From contig JAAEZQ010000011.1 of assembly GCA_018222805.1 (NCBI GenBank), positions 48,451-112,450 of the forward strand: a stretch of 64,000 bases of DNA. Direction: 5' to 3'. The notes below the pieces were generated by a model that made no database searches, was not told where the DNA came from, and was given only the letters and a program-made list of their open reading frames with translations. Below are positions 28,455 through 38,200 of the stretch, piece after piece. A program made the translations under genes and the position numbers. Source of the DNA: Vibrionaceae bacterium. Lineage in GTDB: Bacteria > Pseudomonadota > Gammaproteobacteria > Enterobacterales > Vibrionaceae. Position 1 is the stretch's first letter, and each line of letters opens with the position of its first letter.

Positions 28455-29510
28455 ATGAAAACAACGTCAGTATGTCTTACTTTTTTGGCTCTGAGCTTAT
28501 CGGCTGGAGCGATTGCGAAACCATTAGTGATTGCTCACCGAGGCGCCTCCGGTTATCTACCGGAGCATACGTTAGAAGCCAAAGCCCTTGCTTACGCAAT
28601 GAAACCTGATTACATCGAACAAGATGTTGTGATGACAAAAGATGATCAGCTGGTGGTATTGCATGACCATTATCTCGATCGCGTTACCGATGTTGCTGAA
28701 CGTTTTCCGGAGCGCGCACGTAAAGACGGTCGTTACTACGCGATTGACTTTACATTGGCAGAAATCAAATCGTTGAGAGTGACTGAAGGGTTCAACATCG
28801 ACGACAACGGTAACAAAGTTGCAGGGTATCCAACTCGATTCCCAATGTGGAAATCTGATTTTACTGTCCCTACGTTTGCTGAAGAAATTGAGTTAATTCA
28901 GGGGCTCAACAAAACTCTGGGTTACGACATCGGTATCTATCCCGAAATCAAAGCACCTTGGTTCCACCGTTATGAAGGGAAAGACATTTCAAAAGCGGTG
29001 TTGAAAGTGTTGAAACAGTATGGGTACGATTCGCAAGACGACAACGTGTATCTGCAATGTTTTGACGCCAATGAACTACAACGTATCAACAGCGAGTTGA
29101 TGCCGGAAATGGGGATGGATCTGAAGCTTGTTCAGTTGATGGCCTACACCGACTGGAATGAAACGATGGTCTACAAGGGCGATACTGCAACGCCATATGA
29201 CTACGATTGGATGTTCGAGGCGGGTGGTATGAAGAAAGTCGCCGATTATGCAGAGGGGATTGGCCCTTGGAAACCGATGTTAGTGGATGATAAATCAACC
29301 CAAGATAACATCATTATCAAACCACTAATGAAAGCAGCAAAAGAGGCAGGTTTACAGGTACATCCTTATACTTTCCGTGCCGATCCGGGTCGTATTCCTG
29401 CTTACACCGATAGCTTCGAAGGTATGATGGATATCTTCTACAATCAGGTGAAAGTCGATGGTTTGTTTACAGATTTTCCAGACAAAGCGGTAAGTTTCTT
29501 GAATAAGTAA
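28455..29510 (+). CDS. glpQ: Periplasmic glycerophosphodiester phosphodiesterase
   Basis: GlpQ hydrolyses glycerophosphodiesters in the periplasm, yielding glycerol-3-phosphate for GlpT. The 351-residue precursor has a signal peptide ending about residue 21 (GAIA-KP). The mature part carries the GDPD active site: VIAHRGASGYLPEHT, EQDVVMTKDD and VVLHDHYLDRVTDV supply the catalytic histidines and Ca2+-binding acids. The insertion DFTLAEIKSL and terminal YTFRADPGRIP region fit GlpQ rather than UgpQ. It is the second gene of glpTQ and ends at a strong terminator shared with dapD. Confidence 0.95.
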   Translation: MKTTSVCLTFLALSLSAGAIAKPLVIAHRGASGYLPEHTLEAKALAYAMKPDYIEQDVVMTKDDQLVVLHDHYLDRVTDVAERFPERARKDGRYYAIDFTLAEIKSLRVTEGFNIDDNGNKVAGYPTRFPMWKSDFTVPTFAEEIELIQGLNKTLGYDIGIYPEIKAPWFHRYEGKDISKAVLKVLKQYGYDSQDDNVYLQCFDANELQRINSELMPEMGMDLKLVQLMAYTDWNETMVYKGDTATPYDYDWMFEAGGMKKVADYAEGIGPWKPMLVDDKSTQDNIIIKPLMKAAKEAGLQVHPYTFRADPGRIPAYTDSFEGMMDIFYNQVKVDGLFTDFPDKAVSFLNK

Positions 29511-29537
29511 CTGATATCGCAAAGTGACAGAAACAAA

Positions 29538-29568
29538 AATCCCCCAACCGTTTCCAGCTGGGGGATTT
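29538..29568. terminator. Bidirectional terminator between glpQ and dapD
   Basis: AAATCCCCCA and TGGGGGATTT flank a 12-base loop, with T-runs on both sides (TTTT after 29568 on plus; TTTTG on minus). It serves both convergent genes. Confidence 0.85.
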
Positions 29569-29588
29569 TTTAATTCTAATTCAAAAAA

Positions 29589-30620
29589 TTAGTTGTTTGA
29601 GTGCAGTTCGCTGTTCAGCTCAACCGCGCTCTTGTTCGCAAGACACTCAACCTGACCAGTTTGAGAGTTACGACGGAATAGTAGGTCAGATACGCCAGCA
29701 AGGTCGCGAGCTTTAACGATTTCTACTTCGTTACCATCTTTATCCAGCATACGTACTTTAGTACCAGCTGTTACGTATAGACCTGATTCAAGAGTACAAC
29801 GGTCACCTAGTGGGAAGCCAAGACCAGCATTCGCGCCTAGTAGTGAGTTTTCACCAATAGAAACAACCACGGTACCGCCACCTGATAGCGTACCCATGAT
29901 TGATGCACCACCACCGATGTCTGAACCGTTACCAACCAGAACACCCGCTGAGATACGGCCTTCAACCATGCTTACGCCTGTTGTACCCGCGTTGAAGTTG
30001 ATGAAACCTTCGTGCATAACCGTTGTACCTTCACCCACGTGCGCGCCAAGACGTACGCGAGATGTGTCAGCGATACGAACGCCAGTTGGTACCACGTAGT
30101 CCACCATTTTAGGGAACTTGTCGACACAATCTACGCTTAGCGTACGGCCAGCCAAACGAGCCTCGATTTGACGTTCTGCCAATTCAGGCAAGTCGATTGG
30201 GCCTTCGTTTGTCCACGCGATGTTGTGTAGCAGACCGAAGATGCCATCCAGAACGGTACCGTGTGGCTTAACCAGACGGTTAGAGATAAGTTGTAGCTTT
30301 AGGAAACCTTCAGCAACAGATTGTGGCTGCTCGTCAGTCGCTAGAATAACCAAAACAAGTGGTTGTTCTGATTCTGCTGCTTTAGTTGCGAATGATGCGT
30401 TTGCAGCATCACCGTTAGCTTGAAATGCCGCCACTAGATCTGCGCTTTGTGTAGCAGAGATCTCGATAGCTTGGTTGCCTTGCTCGTATCCCGCTACTGC
30501 CGCTAGCGCGTTTACTAGCTCGTCGCTTGGGTTAAGAACTGGGTTTGGAAAAAACGCTTCGATGATTTTACCGTCACGGTTTTTAGTTGCCGTACCAAAG
30601 GCTAGAGAAAAGAAAGCCAT
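29589..30620 (-). CDS. dapD: Tetrahydrodipicolinate N-succinyltransferase (long form)
   Basis: DapD transfers succinyl from succinyl-CoA to tetrahydrodipicolinate in lysine and meso-diaminopimelate synthesis. The start is set at the ATG ending at 30620 (MAFFSLAFGTATKN), which has GGAG 8 bases upstream; an in-frame extension to 30686 lacks one. The 343-residue protein has an alpha/beta N-terminal domain and a left-handed beta-helix with hexapeptide repeats (SRVRLGAHVGEGTTVMHEGFINFNAG, VLVGNGSDIGGGASIMG, SLLGANAGLGFPLGDR). It belongs to the longer DapD class, as in Pseudomonas, not the 274-residue E. coli type. No other dap gene is nearby. Confidence 0.93.
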   Translation of the reverse strand: MAFFSLAFGTATKNRDGKIIEAFFPNPVLNPSDELVNALAAVAGYEQGNQAIEISATQSADLVAAFQANGDAANASFATKAAESEQPLVLVILATDEQPQSVAEGFLKLQLISNRLVKPHGTVLDGIFGLLHNIAWTNEGPIDLPELAERQIEARLAGRTLSVDCVDKFPKMVDYVVPTGVRIADTSRVRLGAHVGEGTTVMHEGFINFNAGTTGVSMVEGRISAGVLVGNGSDIGGGASIMGTLSGGGTVVVSIGENSLLGANAGLGFPLGDRCTLESGLYVTAGTKVRMLDKDGNEVEIVKARDLAGVSDLLFRRNSQTGQVECLANKSAVELNSELHSNN

Positions 30621-31041
30621 AGTTGATCTCCGTCTGTTGAGTCTGGTCTCGTCGTTCGCTGACAAGAAATTAATTATGCCAATCACAGTAAAAAAGGGTT
30701 CAGAGATAGCGCTGGAAAAATGCTTGAGGACAAGGCAAAAATTTTTGATAAGTAGTTACTCTACAATCAAAATTTTTAACGCAGTTATCACGTATTTTAA
30801 CAAGCTAGAACGACCGATTATTTACTACGATTGGTATCAGTTGATAGTCATCATAAAGACACTGTTGGGGAGTTTAAAGAGGTGAAATACAGAAAGTCCG
30901 TAGATGGATACCTTTTGTCTTTTAAGAGATATGTCTGTCTGATGAGAAACGTGACCTAACTAACTGAAGTTCGATATGTTGTATATTCAAAATCCTTAAG
31001 TGTGTGGTACAGCAAATCGCGAGTGTCTATAATTCAGATAT

Positions 31042-31070
31042 AAAAAACGCCACAATATGCGGCGTTTTTT
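31042..31070 (-). terminator. Terminator downstream of yebG
   Basis: AAAAAACGCC (31042-31051) pairs with GGCGTTTTTT (31061-31070); on the minus strand the stem ends in a T-run, 18 bases after the yebG stop. The 420 bases between it and the dapD start contain no supported gene. Confidence 0.8.
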
Positions 31071-31087
31071 TGAAAAGCTTGGCAAGC

Positions 31088-31384
31088 TTATGCTGCGTCT
31101 TCCTGCGAGTCTTCTTCAACCGCTTCAAGCTTTTTTGCTTTCTTAGGTGCAGGTTTACGCTTTGCACCCAGCGCGTAAAGAAGTTCTTCTTTGTTTTGCG
31201 CAAGGAACATGGCAAGGTCTTCCTGCTTACCTTCGTCTTCAAGAAGTTCACTCTTACCTAGCAGCGAGAATAGCTCGTCCGCCATATCCAGCATTTTGTC
31301 ATATGCGTCAGCTTCCGCTTTAGAGGTAAAAGTCATTTTCTCTTCTCCATTGCGTTCTACCACGTACTTGACTATTACAGCCAT
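31088..31384 (-). CDS. yebG: YebG family SOS-induced protein
   Basis: This 98-residue protein begins MAVIVKYVVERNGEEKMTFTSKAEADAYDKMLDMAD, which aligns directly with E. coli YebG. It continues with a short helical region and a Lys/Ala-rich then acidic tail (KRKPAPKKAKK, EEDSQEDAA). YebG is induced by DNA damage under LexA control; its biochemical role is not settled. A good LexA box lies 30 bases upstream of the start codon, consistent with the SOS assignment. It is a single-gene unit with its own terminator. Confidence 0.92.
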   Translation of the reverse strand: MAVIVKYVVERNGEEKMTFTSKAEADAYDKMLDMADELFSLLGKSELLEDEGKQEDLAMFLAQNKEELLYALGAKRKPAPKKAKKLEAVEEDSQEDAA

Positions 31385-31413
31385 GGTTAGTCCCCTAATT
31401 TGGTGAATTGATA

Positions 31414-31429
31414 CTGGCTTTTTATACAG
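31414..31429. promoter_or_regulatory. LexA (SOS) box upstream of yebG
   Basis: CTGGCTTTTTATACAG has the CTG-N10-CAG form of the gammaproteobacterial LexA operator with an AT-rich centre and a well-matched right half (TATACAG). It is 30 bases before the yebG start, where it would cover the promoter. Confidence 0.8.
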
Positions 31430-31512
31430 TTTTTGACCAACTAAGTCTAGAGCAGTAGAGCCTAGTGAGCTAAGAATGCGAAGCTGGTAGAGCTAACTGA
31501 CCAGCTATTGAA

Positions 31513-32418
31513 CTATTTATTATTTACAGGAGGCTGCCAACTCTGGCAAAACTCGATAAAGGTTTTTAGCAGTGGACTTTGATATTTTTCCTTGTGCACT
31601 AACAGCCAGAATCGGCGTTTCATATCTAGTGGCATTTCAAGAACCTTTACACGGCCCTCACGAATGGCGGGATCGGCCGACAAACGTGACAAACAGCCAA
31701 GTCCCAAGCCCGCAGATACGGAGTTGATCAGTGATTCGGTGGTATTGAGCTGAAATGACTCATGCCATTGCTCTAGACGAGGTGCTATGACGCGCAGAAA
31801 GAACTCACGCGAGCCAGACCCGGCCTCCCGCAATATCCATTCGCTGTTTTCTAGTTCTGCCAGATTCATCAGGCCTTCGTGCGTCAAGGGATAATCTGGC
31901 GAGCATATCACGCACATTTCATCTTCGCTAAATTGTGAGGAGTGAAGCTCAGGGTGCAGCGTTTTACCTTCGATCAGGGCGATATCCAGCTCGTAGTCAG
32001 TCAGCTTGTCACATATTTGCGCGGAGTTGGAAATAAACAGGCTTTGAGAGCGGTGATTGGTGTGTTGGCGAAATGCGCTAAGAAGGTAGGGTGCGACTTG
32101 ATTGCCGATAGTATCACTCGCCCCGATTCGTAGCTGACCGAATAGCGCATGGTCGCCTTCAAAGATACTCTCAATATCTTTGGCTCGGTTTAACAGTTCA
32201 TCCGCCAAAGGCAGCAGTTTTTGTCCTTCTTGATTGAGAATTAATCGGTTATTAACCCGATCGAACAGGTGATGCCCAATCTGTTTTTCCAGTTCAGACA
32301 GCGCCATACTGACCGCAGCTTTAGAAAGATAGAGACTCTCAGAGGCGGCTGTCAGTGTTTTGTGCTGAGTGATGGTGGTAAATACCTTGAGTTGTTTGAG
32401 AGAGATATGACTTGCCAT
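31513..32418 (-). CDS. LysR-family regulator, YeiE-like
   Basis: The 301-residue LTTR has an HTH at about residues 5-65 (LKQLKVFTTITQHKTLTAASESLYLSKAAVSMALSELEKQIG) and an effector domain that follows YeiE closely: LRIGASDTIGN, DIALIEG, WILREAGSGSREFF, and GLGLGCLSRLS. YeiE of enterobacteria senses sulfite and controls a sulfite response. It diverges from a TDT-family transporter gene with a 109-base gap, so it probably controls that gene. The effector here is inferred. Confidence 0.82.
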   Translation of the reverse strand: MASHISLKQLKVFTTITQHKTLTAASESLYLSKAAVSMALSELEKQIGHHLFDRVNNRLILNQEGQKLLPLADELLNRAKDIESIFEGDHALFGQLRIGASDTIGNQVAPYLLSAFRQHTNHRSQSLFISNSAQICDKLTDYELDIALIEGKTLHPELHSSQFSEDEMCVICSPDYPLTHEGLMNLAELENSEWILREAGSGSREFFLRVIAPRLEQWHESFQLNTTESLINSVSAGLGLGCLSRLSADPAIREGRVKVLEMPLDMKRRFWLLVHKEKYQSPLLKTFIEFCQSWQPPVNNK

Positions 32419-32527
32419 AGATCAATGTTTAGTAAATCTGAACGTGTGTTCTAAATAATTAGATAGTTTGGAACGAAGTGCAAGCGTATTATTAGCGACC
32501 TCGAGACCGGCTCTGATAGAGGTTGTT

Positions 32528-33502
32528 ATGATTCAGCAAACAAAAGTAAAACTAAGCTCAGCACCAACGCCGATGGCGGGGTTAGCACTTGGTATTGCAA
32601 GTTTGGGTTGGAGTTGGGAAAACTTCGCTGAATTACATGGCTACGGACAGTGGATGAGTGCAGGTATTGCCAGTGTGCTACTGACCATTCTGGCGATTAA
32701 ATTCATTCTACATCATCCTCTGTTGAGACAGGATCTTGCTCACCCAGTCGTGGGGAGTGTTGTACCGACTTTTGCAATGGGAACGATGGTGGTTTCTAAC
32801 TCTCTCGGTCAGTTATTCCCACTCGCGGGTGACACTCTTTGGCTAGTCGCCGTTGTTCTGCACATCGTGTTTTTGGTTAGCTTTGTTTACCACCGAGTAA
32901 AAGAGTTTGAGTTACACCACATGGTACCGAGCTGGTTTGTACCACCGGTAGGCATTATCGTTGCGGATGTCTCTTTTTCGGGTAATCCATTATTGGCACC
33001 CGTCGCACATGGTACATTGATGTTCGGTATGGTGGCGTACGCCGTGATGCTTCCGATGATGATTTACCGTTTTATGTTTACCCATGAAATTCCAGATGCA
33101 GCGAAGCCTACTATGGCGATCTTGGCTGCACCTGCGAGCTTATCATTAGCAGGTTACTTAACTGTGGCAGCCACGCCATCACCGGTAATCATTGCTATGC
33201 TATTTGGCATTGCGGTACTGATGACGGCCATCATCTACTTGGCTTTCTTTAAACTACTCAGATTGCCGTTCAGTCCAGGTTATGCGGCGTTTACTTTTCC
33301 AATGGTGATTGGGGCCACGGCGTTGTTCAAAATGGCAAACTGGATGGAAGCACAAAGTTTAGCGGCGGACTATGTTCAACAAGTTAGAAGCTTGGCGGGC
33401 TTAGAGCTCATCGTTGCAACTTGTGTTGTTGTGTACGTGTCATTGCAGTACATCAGCCATTTATTGATTAAGCCACATTTTCTGTCGGCACAGAACGCTT
33501 AA
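32528..33502 (+). CDS. TDT-family membrane transporter (TehA/Ssu1/Mae1 type)
   Basis: The 324-residue protein has about ten membrane helices with the TDT pattern: PTPMAGLALGIASLGWSWEN in the first helix, HPVVGSVVPTFAMGTMVVSN, HHMVPSWFVPPVGIIVADV, and PGYAAFTFPMVIGATALFK. The family contains tellurite-resistance TehA, malate carriers, plant SLAC1 anion channels and fungal sulfite exporters. The ATG at 32528 is preferred (AGAGG upstream) over an earlier start that adds 20 unconserved residues. Divergence from a YeiE-like regulator hints at an anion such as sulfite as substrate. It ends at a terminator (33531-33560). Confidence 0.8.
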   Translation: MIQQTKVKLSSAPTPMAGLALGIASLGWSWENFAELHGYGQWMSAGIASVLLTILAIKFILHHPLLRQDLAHPVVGSVVPTFAMGTMVVSNSLGQLFPLAGDTLWLVAVVLHIVFLVSFVYHRVKEFELHHMVPSWFVPPVGIIVADVSFSGNPLLAPVAHGTLMFGMVAYAVMLPMMIYRFMFTHEIPDAAKPTMAILAAPASLSLAGYLTVAATPSPVIIAMLFGIAVLMTAIIYLAFFKLLRLPFSPGYAAFTFPMVIGATALFKMANWMEAQSLAADYVQQVRSLAGLELIVATCVVVYVSLQYISHLLIKPHFLSAQNA

Positions 33503-33530
33503 TCAAAGTCTTACTCCAAGTCTGGATAGG

Positions 33531-33560
33531 AAGCCTCTTGAACAAAACATCAAGAGGCTT
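33531..33560 (+). terminator. Terminator downstream of TDT transporter gene
   Basis: AAGCCTCTTG (33531-33540) and CAAGAGGCTT (33551-33560) form a 10-base stem with a 10-base loop, followed by TTGTGTTT. Confidence 0.75.
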
Positions 33561-33604
33561 TTGTGTTTCGCTTGAGCGCCAGAGGATAAATGGAAGCGCG
33601 GTAT

Positions 33605-34915
33605 TTAACGCTTGCGCTGAAGCTCGTCTGTATCGTCCGTAGAAACCACGCGGATATCTCGTTGCGGGAATGGGATTTCAATACCATTGTCTTGCAGAGT
33701 TTCGAGAATGATCAGCAGCAAGTCTCCTCCAACCCGATTGCGACCGTCGTCAATGCCCTCCATCCAGAACTCGACAAACATATTGATCCCAGAGTCACCA
33801 AAGCTATCGATTTCACAGTCTGGGCGCTCTTCAAAGGGGACCTTAGGGCCACTTAATACCTGTGGATGGGATGCAACTGCGTTTTTAATCAACTCAACCA
33901 TACTACGTACATCTGTTTTATAGGCGACGGAGAAGTCAACGCGGTAACGCTGTTTGATATTCTTGTGAGTCCAGTTGGTAAATGAGCTGGATATGAACTT
34001 TTCGTTCGGAACGACTATATCTTTACCGTCATAGGTTTCTAAGGTCGTTGAGCGCATATTCAGTTCGGTAACCATTCCGGTCCGGCCATCTTCAAGTTCT
34101 ATATAATCGCCCACTGAAATCGAGCGGTCGAAAATAATGATAATCCCGGAAATGAAATTGGAGGCGATGGTCTGCAAGCCAAAACCAAGCCCAACGCCGA
34201 CCGCACCGCCAAACACGGCTAACGTAGTCAGGTTGATGCCCATAAGTTGCAGGATCAACAGGATGACAGTGAAGAACAGGGCAACTTCAAAAACTTTAGC
34301 GACAATTTCACGAGTACGAAAATCTAAAGATTGTTGCTTACGGATGATGGTTTGGCCTGTTACGTTGGAAACGCGTCCAAGCCAGAAAAGTAATGAACCA
34401 AAAATTAATGTTCTGGCTAGGCCATATGCTGATATATGTATATTTCCGAGGTCTATCGACATCGATTCAAGCACATTTATGATGTCGTCGAGTACGCCTA
34501 TGCCGTAAAAAATAATAATTGGCATACCAATCCATCGAAAAGCTCTTCCAACCAATGGGTTGGTGATAACCAGGCTAATGAAAGAGTTAAACAGAAGCAA
34601 AACAGCGACGGCGAACGCGATTTTTATTATCCATCCATCCTCAATATAGAGCTGGCTGAATTCGAGTGAAATCCGTAATAGTAATATTGCGAATACGGGG
34701 AATAACAGCTTCCCGCAACGGTAGATTAAGTGGCGAATGGGAAAGTGATTCGCTGGCGACGGGGGTTCTCTCAGGATCGGAGCATACTTATAAATACGAT
34801 TAGCGATAATAAAAGCCAGTAAATAAATGCATAAGATAATAGCGATCTGACTGTAAGTTTCTGCGCTGGACACGGAATCAAGAAAAGAGTGGTAGTAGTC
34901 AGTAATGTAATTCAT
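33605..34915 (-). CDS. MscS-family mechanosensitive ion channel
   Basis: The protein has 436 residues from the ATG at 34915, preceded by AAGGAA; a TTG six bases earlier is unlikely. Four to five membrane helices precede the conserved pore helix and beta domain: FGGAVGVGLGFGLQTIASNFISGIIIIFDRSISVGDYIEL, with the Gly/Ala-packed TM3 typical of MscS, then GMVTELNMRSTTLETYDGKDIVVPNEKFISSSFTNWT. The C-terminal alpha/beta domain ends with the FPQRDIR motif. It is larger than E. coli MscS (286 residues), resembling YnaI/YbdG-like members. It releases solutes on hypo-osmotic shock. Confidence 0.88.
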   Translation of the reverse strand: MNYITDYYHSFLDSVSSAETYSQIAIILCIYLLAFIIANRIYKYAPILREPPSPANHFPIRHLIYRCGKLLFPVFAILLLRISLEFSQLYIEDGWIIKIAFAVAVLLLFNSFISLVITNPLVGRAFRWIGMPIIIFYGIGVLDDIINVLESMSIDLGNIHISAYGLARTLIFGSLLFWLGRVSNVTGQTIIRKQQSLDFRTREIVAKVFEVALFFTVILLILQLMGINLTTLAVFGGAVGVGLGFGLQTIASNFISGIIIIFDRSISVGDYIELEDGRTGMVTELNMRSTTLETYDGKDIVVPNEKFISSSFTNWTHKNIKQRYRVDFSVAYKTDVRSMVELIKNAVASHPQVLSGPKVPFEERPDCEIDSFGDSGINMFVEFWMEGIDDGRNRVGGDLLLIILETLQDNGIEIPFPQRDIRVVSTDDTDELQRKR

Positions 34916-35229
34916 CGTCAATTCCTTACTTTCTTATCCAGTGTTTATCTGATTCCCGGTAGATACACATAATGTCTGGTAAGGTTATATTTGAGTCTAT
35001 TTAAATTATTTTTTAACAAACCACTAACAACTTAATAATTGTTGTTGTAATTGTTCCATTCGTCCAGACTGAATGCTGTATCTGCCGTGGATATAAGCCT
35101 GCTTGAGGAGATGTCTCATTTTGAGTGGTAACTAACCTTTTGTTATTTAGAGTCACGAGAACACTGCGGGTTTAAATAGGGCTGTGCTAAGCTAGCTATC
35201 AGTTTCAATCGGCACTCGGTGTTCCCAAT

Positions 35230-38200
35230 TTGTTTACTGTTTATCACTCCAACCAAGTCGACGTTCTTAAATCTCTTCTTGTTGAACTGATTCGACTCAG
35301 TCCGCTAGAAAACCCGTTCGAAAAAGAACAAATTCTTGTTCAAAGCCCGGGCATGTCTCAGTGGCTAAAAATGGAACTGGCCAAAGAGTTTGGTGTAGCC
35401 GCGAACATCGATTTTCCGCTGCCAGCCACGTTTATTTGGGAAATGTTTACCAAGGTTTTACCTGATGTACCAAAACGCAGTGCATTTAACAAAGAAGCCA
35501 TGACATGGAAACTCATGCACTTGTTGCCAGGACTTTTAAAACAAGAGGCGTTTTCACCGTTAGCGCAATACCTCAAAGATGACAGTGACAGCTCCAAGCT
35601 GTACCAGTTGGCAGAGAAAGTGGCCGATATTTTTGATGGTTATCTGGTATACCGACCAGAATGGATCGCAAGTTGGGAAGCGGGGCAAAGTGTACCTGAG
35701 CTGGAAGATGAACATCCGTGGCAGCCGATTTTGTGGCAAGCGTTGTACGATCACACGGTCTCGCTGGGGCAATCTCCTTATCATCGTGCCAACCTTTATG
35801 AACACTTTATCGACACAATAGAGAACTTTAACGGCAATTTCGACCATTTACCGAAGCGTTTGTTTGTTTTTGGTATCTCCTCTTTACCGCCACGTTACAT
35901 GGACGCGCTAAAAGCGATTGGCGAACATATTGATGTGCATTTGATGTTCACCAACCCATGTCGGTACTACTGGGGTGAAGTTCGTGACCGCAAGTATCTG
36001 GCTCGCCTGGCAGCTAAACACCGTCAACATGTTGTGTGGCAGGATGATCATTCCGAAATGTATGGTGAAACCGAGCAATTGAAAGGGTCGCTGGAAGACA
36101 ATGTGATCGATGAACTGCACACCGATGTGGTGGGAAACAGTCTGTTAGCTTCGATGGGTAAATTGGGGCGCGATAACATGTATCTGCTTTCTCAGCTTGA
36201 GTCTCATGAGATTGAGGCTTTTGTTGATGTTGAGCGCGACAGTCTGCTCCATCAACTGCAAGCGGATATTCTGAATCTGGAAGAGCATCAAGACGATCAA
36301 CAGATAGAAAATAGCCATCACAAGCAGATCGTTAGCTTGGGCGATAAATCGCTGAGCCTGCATGCGTGCCATAGCCCAATGCGTGAAGTCGAAGTATTGC
36401 ATGATCAACTTCTGGCGATGTTCGATGCTGACCCAACCTTAAAGCCGCGTGACATTATTGTCATGGTCGCCGACATCAACGCCTACAGCCCAGCGATTCA
36501 GGCAGTATTTGGAAATGCGCCGGGTGAGCGTTTTATTCCGTATTCGATTTCAGACCGGACTGCCGATCAAGAGAGCCCGATTCTTGCGGCATTCATGCAA
36601 TTGGTGAACTTGCCGAATACGCGCTGTTTGGCTTCAGAATTACTCGAGTTGCTGGAAACTCCGGCGATATTAAAGCGTTTTGAACTCAGTGAAGACGACT
36701 TCTTACAAGCCAAACAGTGGGTTGAAGAGTCGGGTGTTCGTTGGGGATTGGATGCGAATACCGGACGAGAATTTGAACTGCCGGAAACGCGTCAAAACAC
36801 TTGGCAGTTTGGTATTCAGCGGATGTTGCTAGGCTATGCGATGCCAGATTCAGCGGGCTTGTTTGCAACCGAGCAAGGCAGTTTGTCTCCCTACAATGAA
36901 GTGCAAGGCATGGGCGCAGAACTTGCTGGTAAATTGGCGCACTTTATCCAAAAAATCAGTGAATATCGCAGTCAGCTTTCTCATGTTCAGACTATCGATG
37001 GCTGGCGTGAGAGGCTGGTATCGTTGCTGGATGACTTCTTCTTGGTCGAGTTAGAAGGCGAAATGGCCCTCAAGTCCATTCGCGATACGCTCAGTCAGCT
37101 CAAAGAACAGTTGGCCGATGCGGCATTCGAAGAGGCGTTGTCACCTGCGATCATCAGCCAGTATTTGCAAGATAAACTTTCGGGTACGCGAGTCAGTCAG
37201 CGCTTCCTTGCAGGGCAAGTGAATTTCTGTACCTTGATGCCGATGCGTTCTATTCCATTTAGAGCCGTATGTCTGCTTGGGATGAATGACGGCGTGTATC
37301 CTCGCTCCATGCCGCCTGAAGGCTTTGACCTGATGACGGGCAGAACCAAGCCGGGAGACCGTTCACGACGAGATGATGACCGCTACCTGTTCTTAGAAGC
37401 GATGCTGTCTGCTCAGCAAACGCTGTATATAAGTTATGTCGGTCGTTCGATTCAAGACAACACTGAGCGCGTACCCTCAGTGCTGGTTTCTGAATTGATG
37501 GAATACTGTCACCAAAATTACTGTTTGAGTGGCGATGAAGATTTACCTGTCGATGAGTCTGGTGACAATTTATTGAAAGCGTTGGTCAATGCTCATGCCA
37601 TGGTGCCGTTTAGCCCAAGTGCGTTCCAAGGTATGCATTCCAGCTACGCCAAAGAGTGGATTCCGGCGGCATTAACGCAAAGTAGCCAGTCTCAAGGCCA
37701 CGTTCGCCGTGATTTCAATCGAGCATTGGATGATTACTTGCTGGGAGCAACATTCCCGCTTGAGCTTGACTTGGTGGAGCTGCAACGTTTCTGGCGTTTA
37801 CCCGTTCAGTACTTTTTCAACCGCCGATTAAAGGTGACCTTTGAGCCACCTCTACCAGTTATGGAAGATGATGAACCGTTTGTACTCGGTGGTCTGGAAA
37901 GCTATCAAATGCGTGATGAGCTATTAGAGACCTTACTCGAAACGACATTGACACAACCAGAGCAAAAAACCGATGTGCTTAAGCACTTTATGAGTCAACA
38001 ACGCGCCCAAGGCAAGCTGCCAATTGGTGCATTTGGTGATATCGAATTTGAAACCAATCGAGTACAGGCTGAGGAGCTGGTAGACAAACTGGCGTTTTTA
38101 TCTGGCGCACCTCAAGACGATTTAGAAATCGACCTGACCTTCGACTCTTTATTTGATTCCTCATTTAAAGTAAACGAGGGCGAAGAGAAAAAAGTTCGTC

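Noticed and set aside
30475..30885. 136-codon rightward open frame over the start of dapD
   Set aside because: Most of it is antisense to the dapD coding region; the remainder is AT-rich with no family resemblance.
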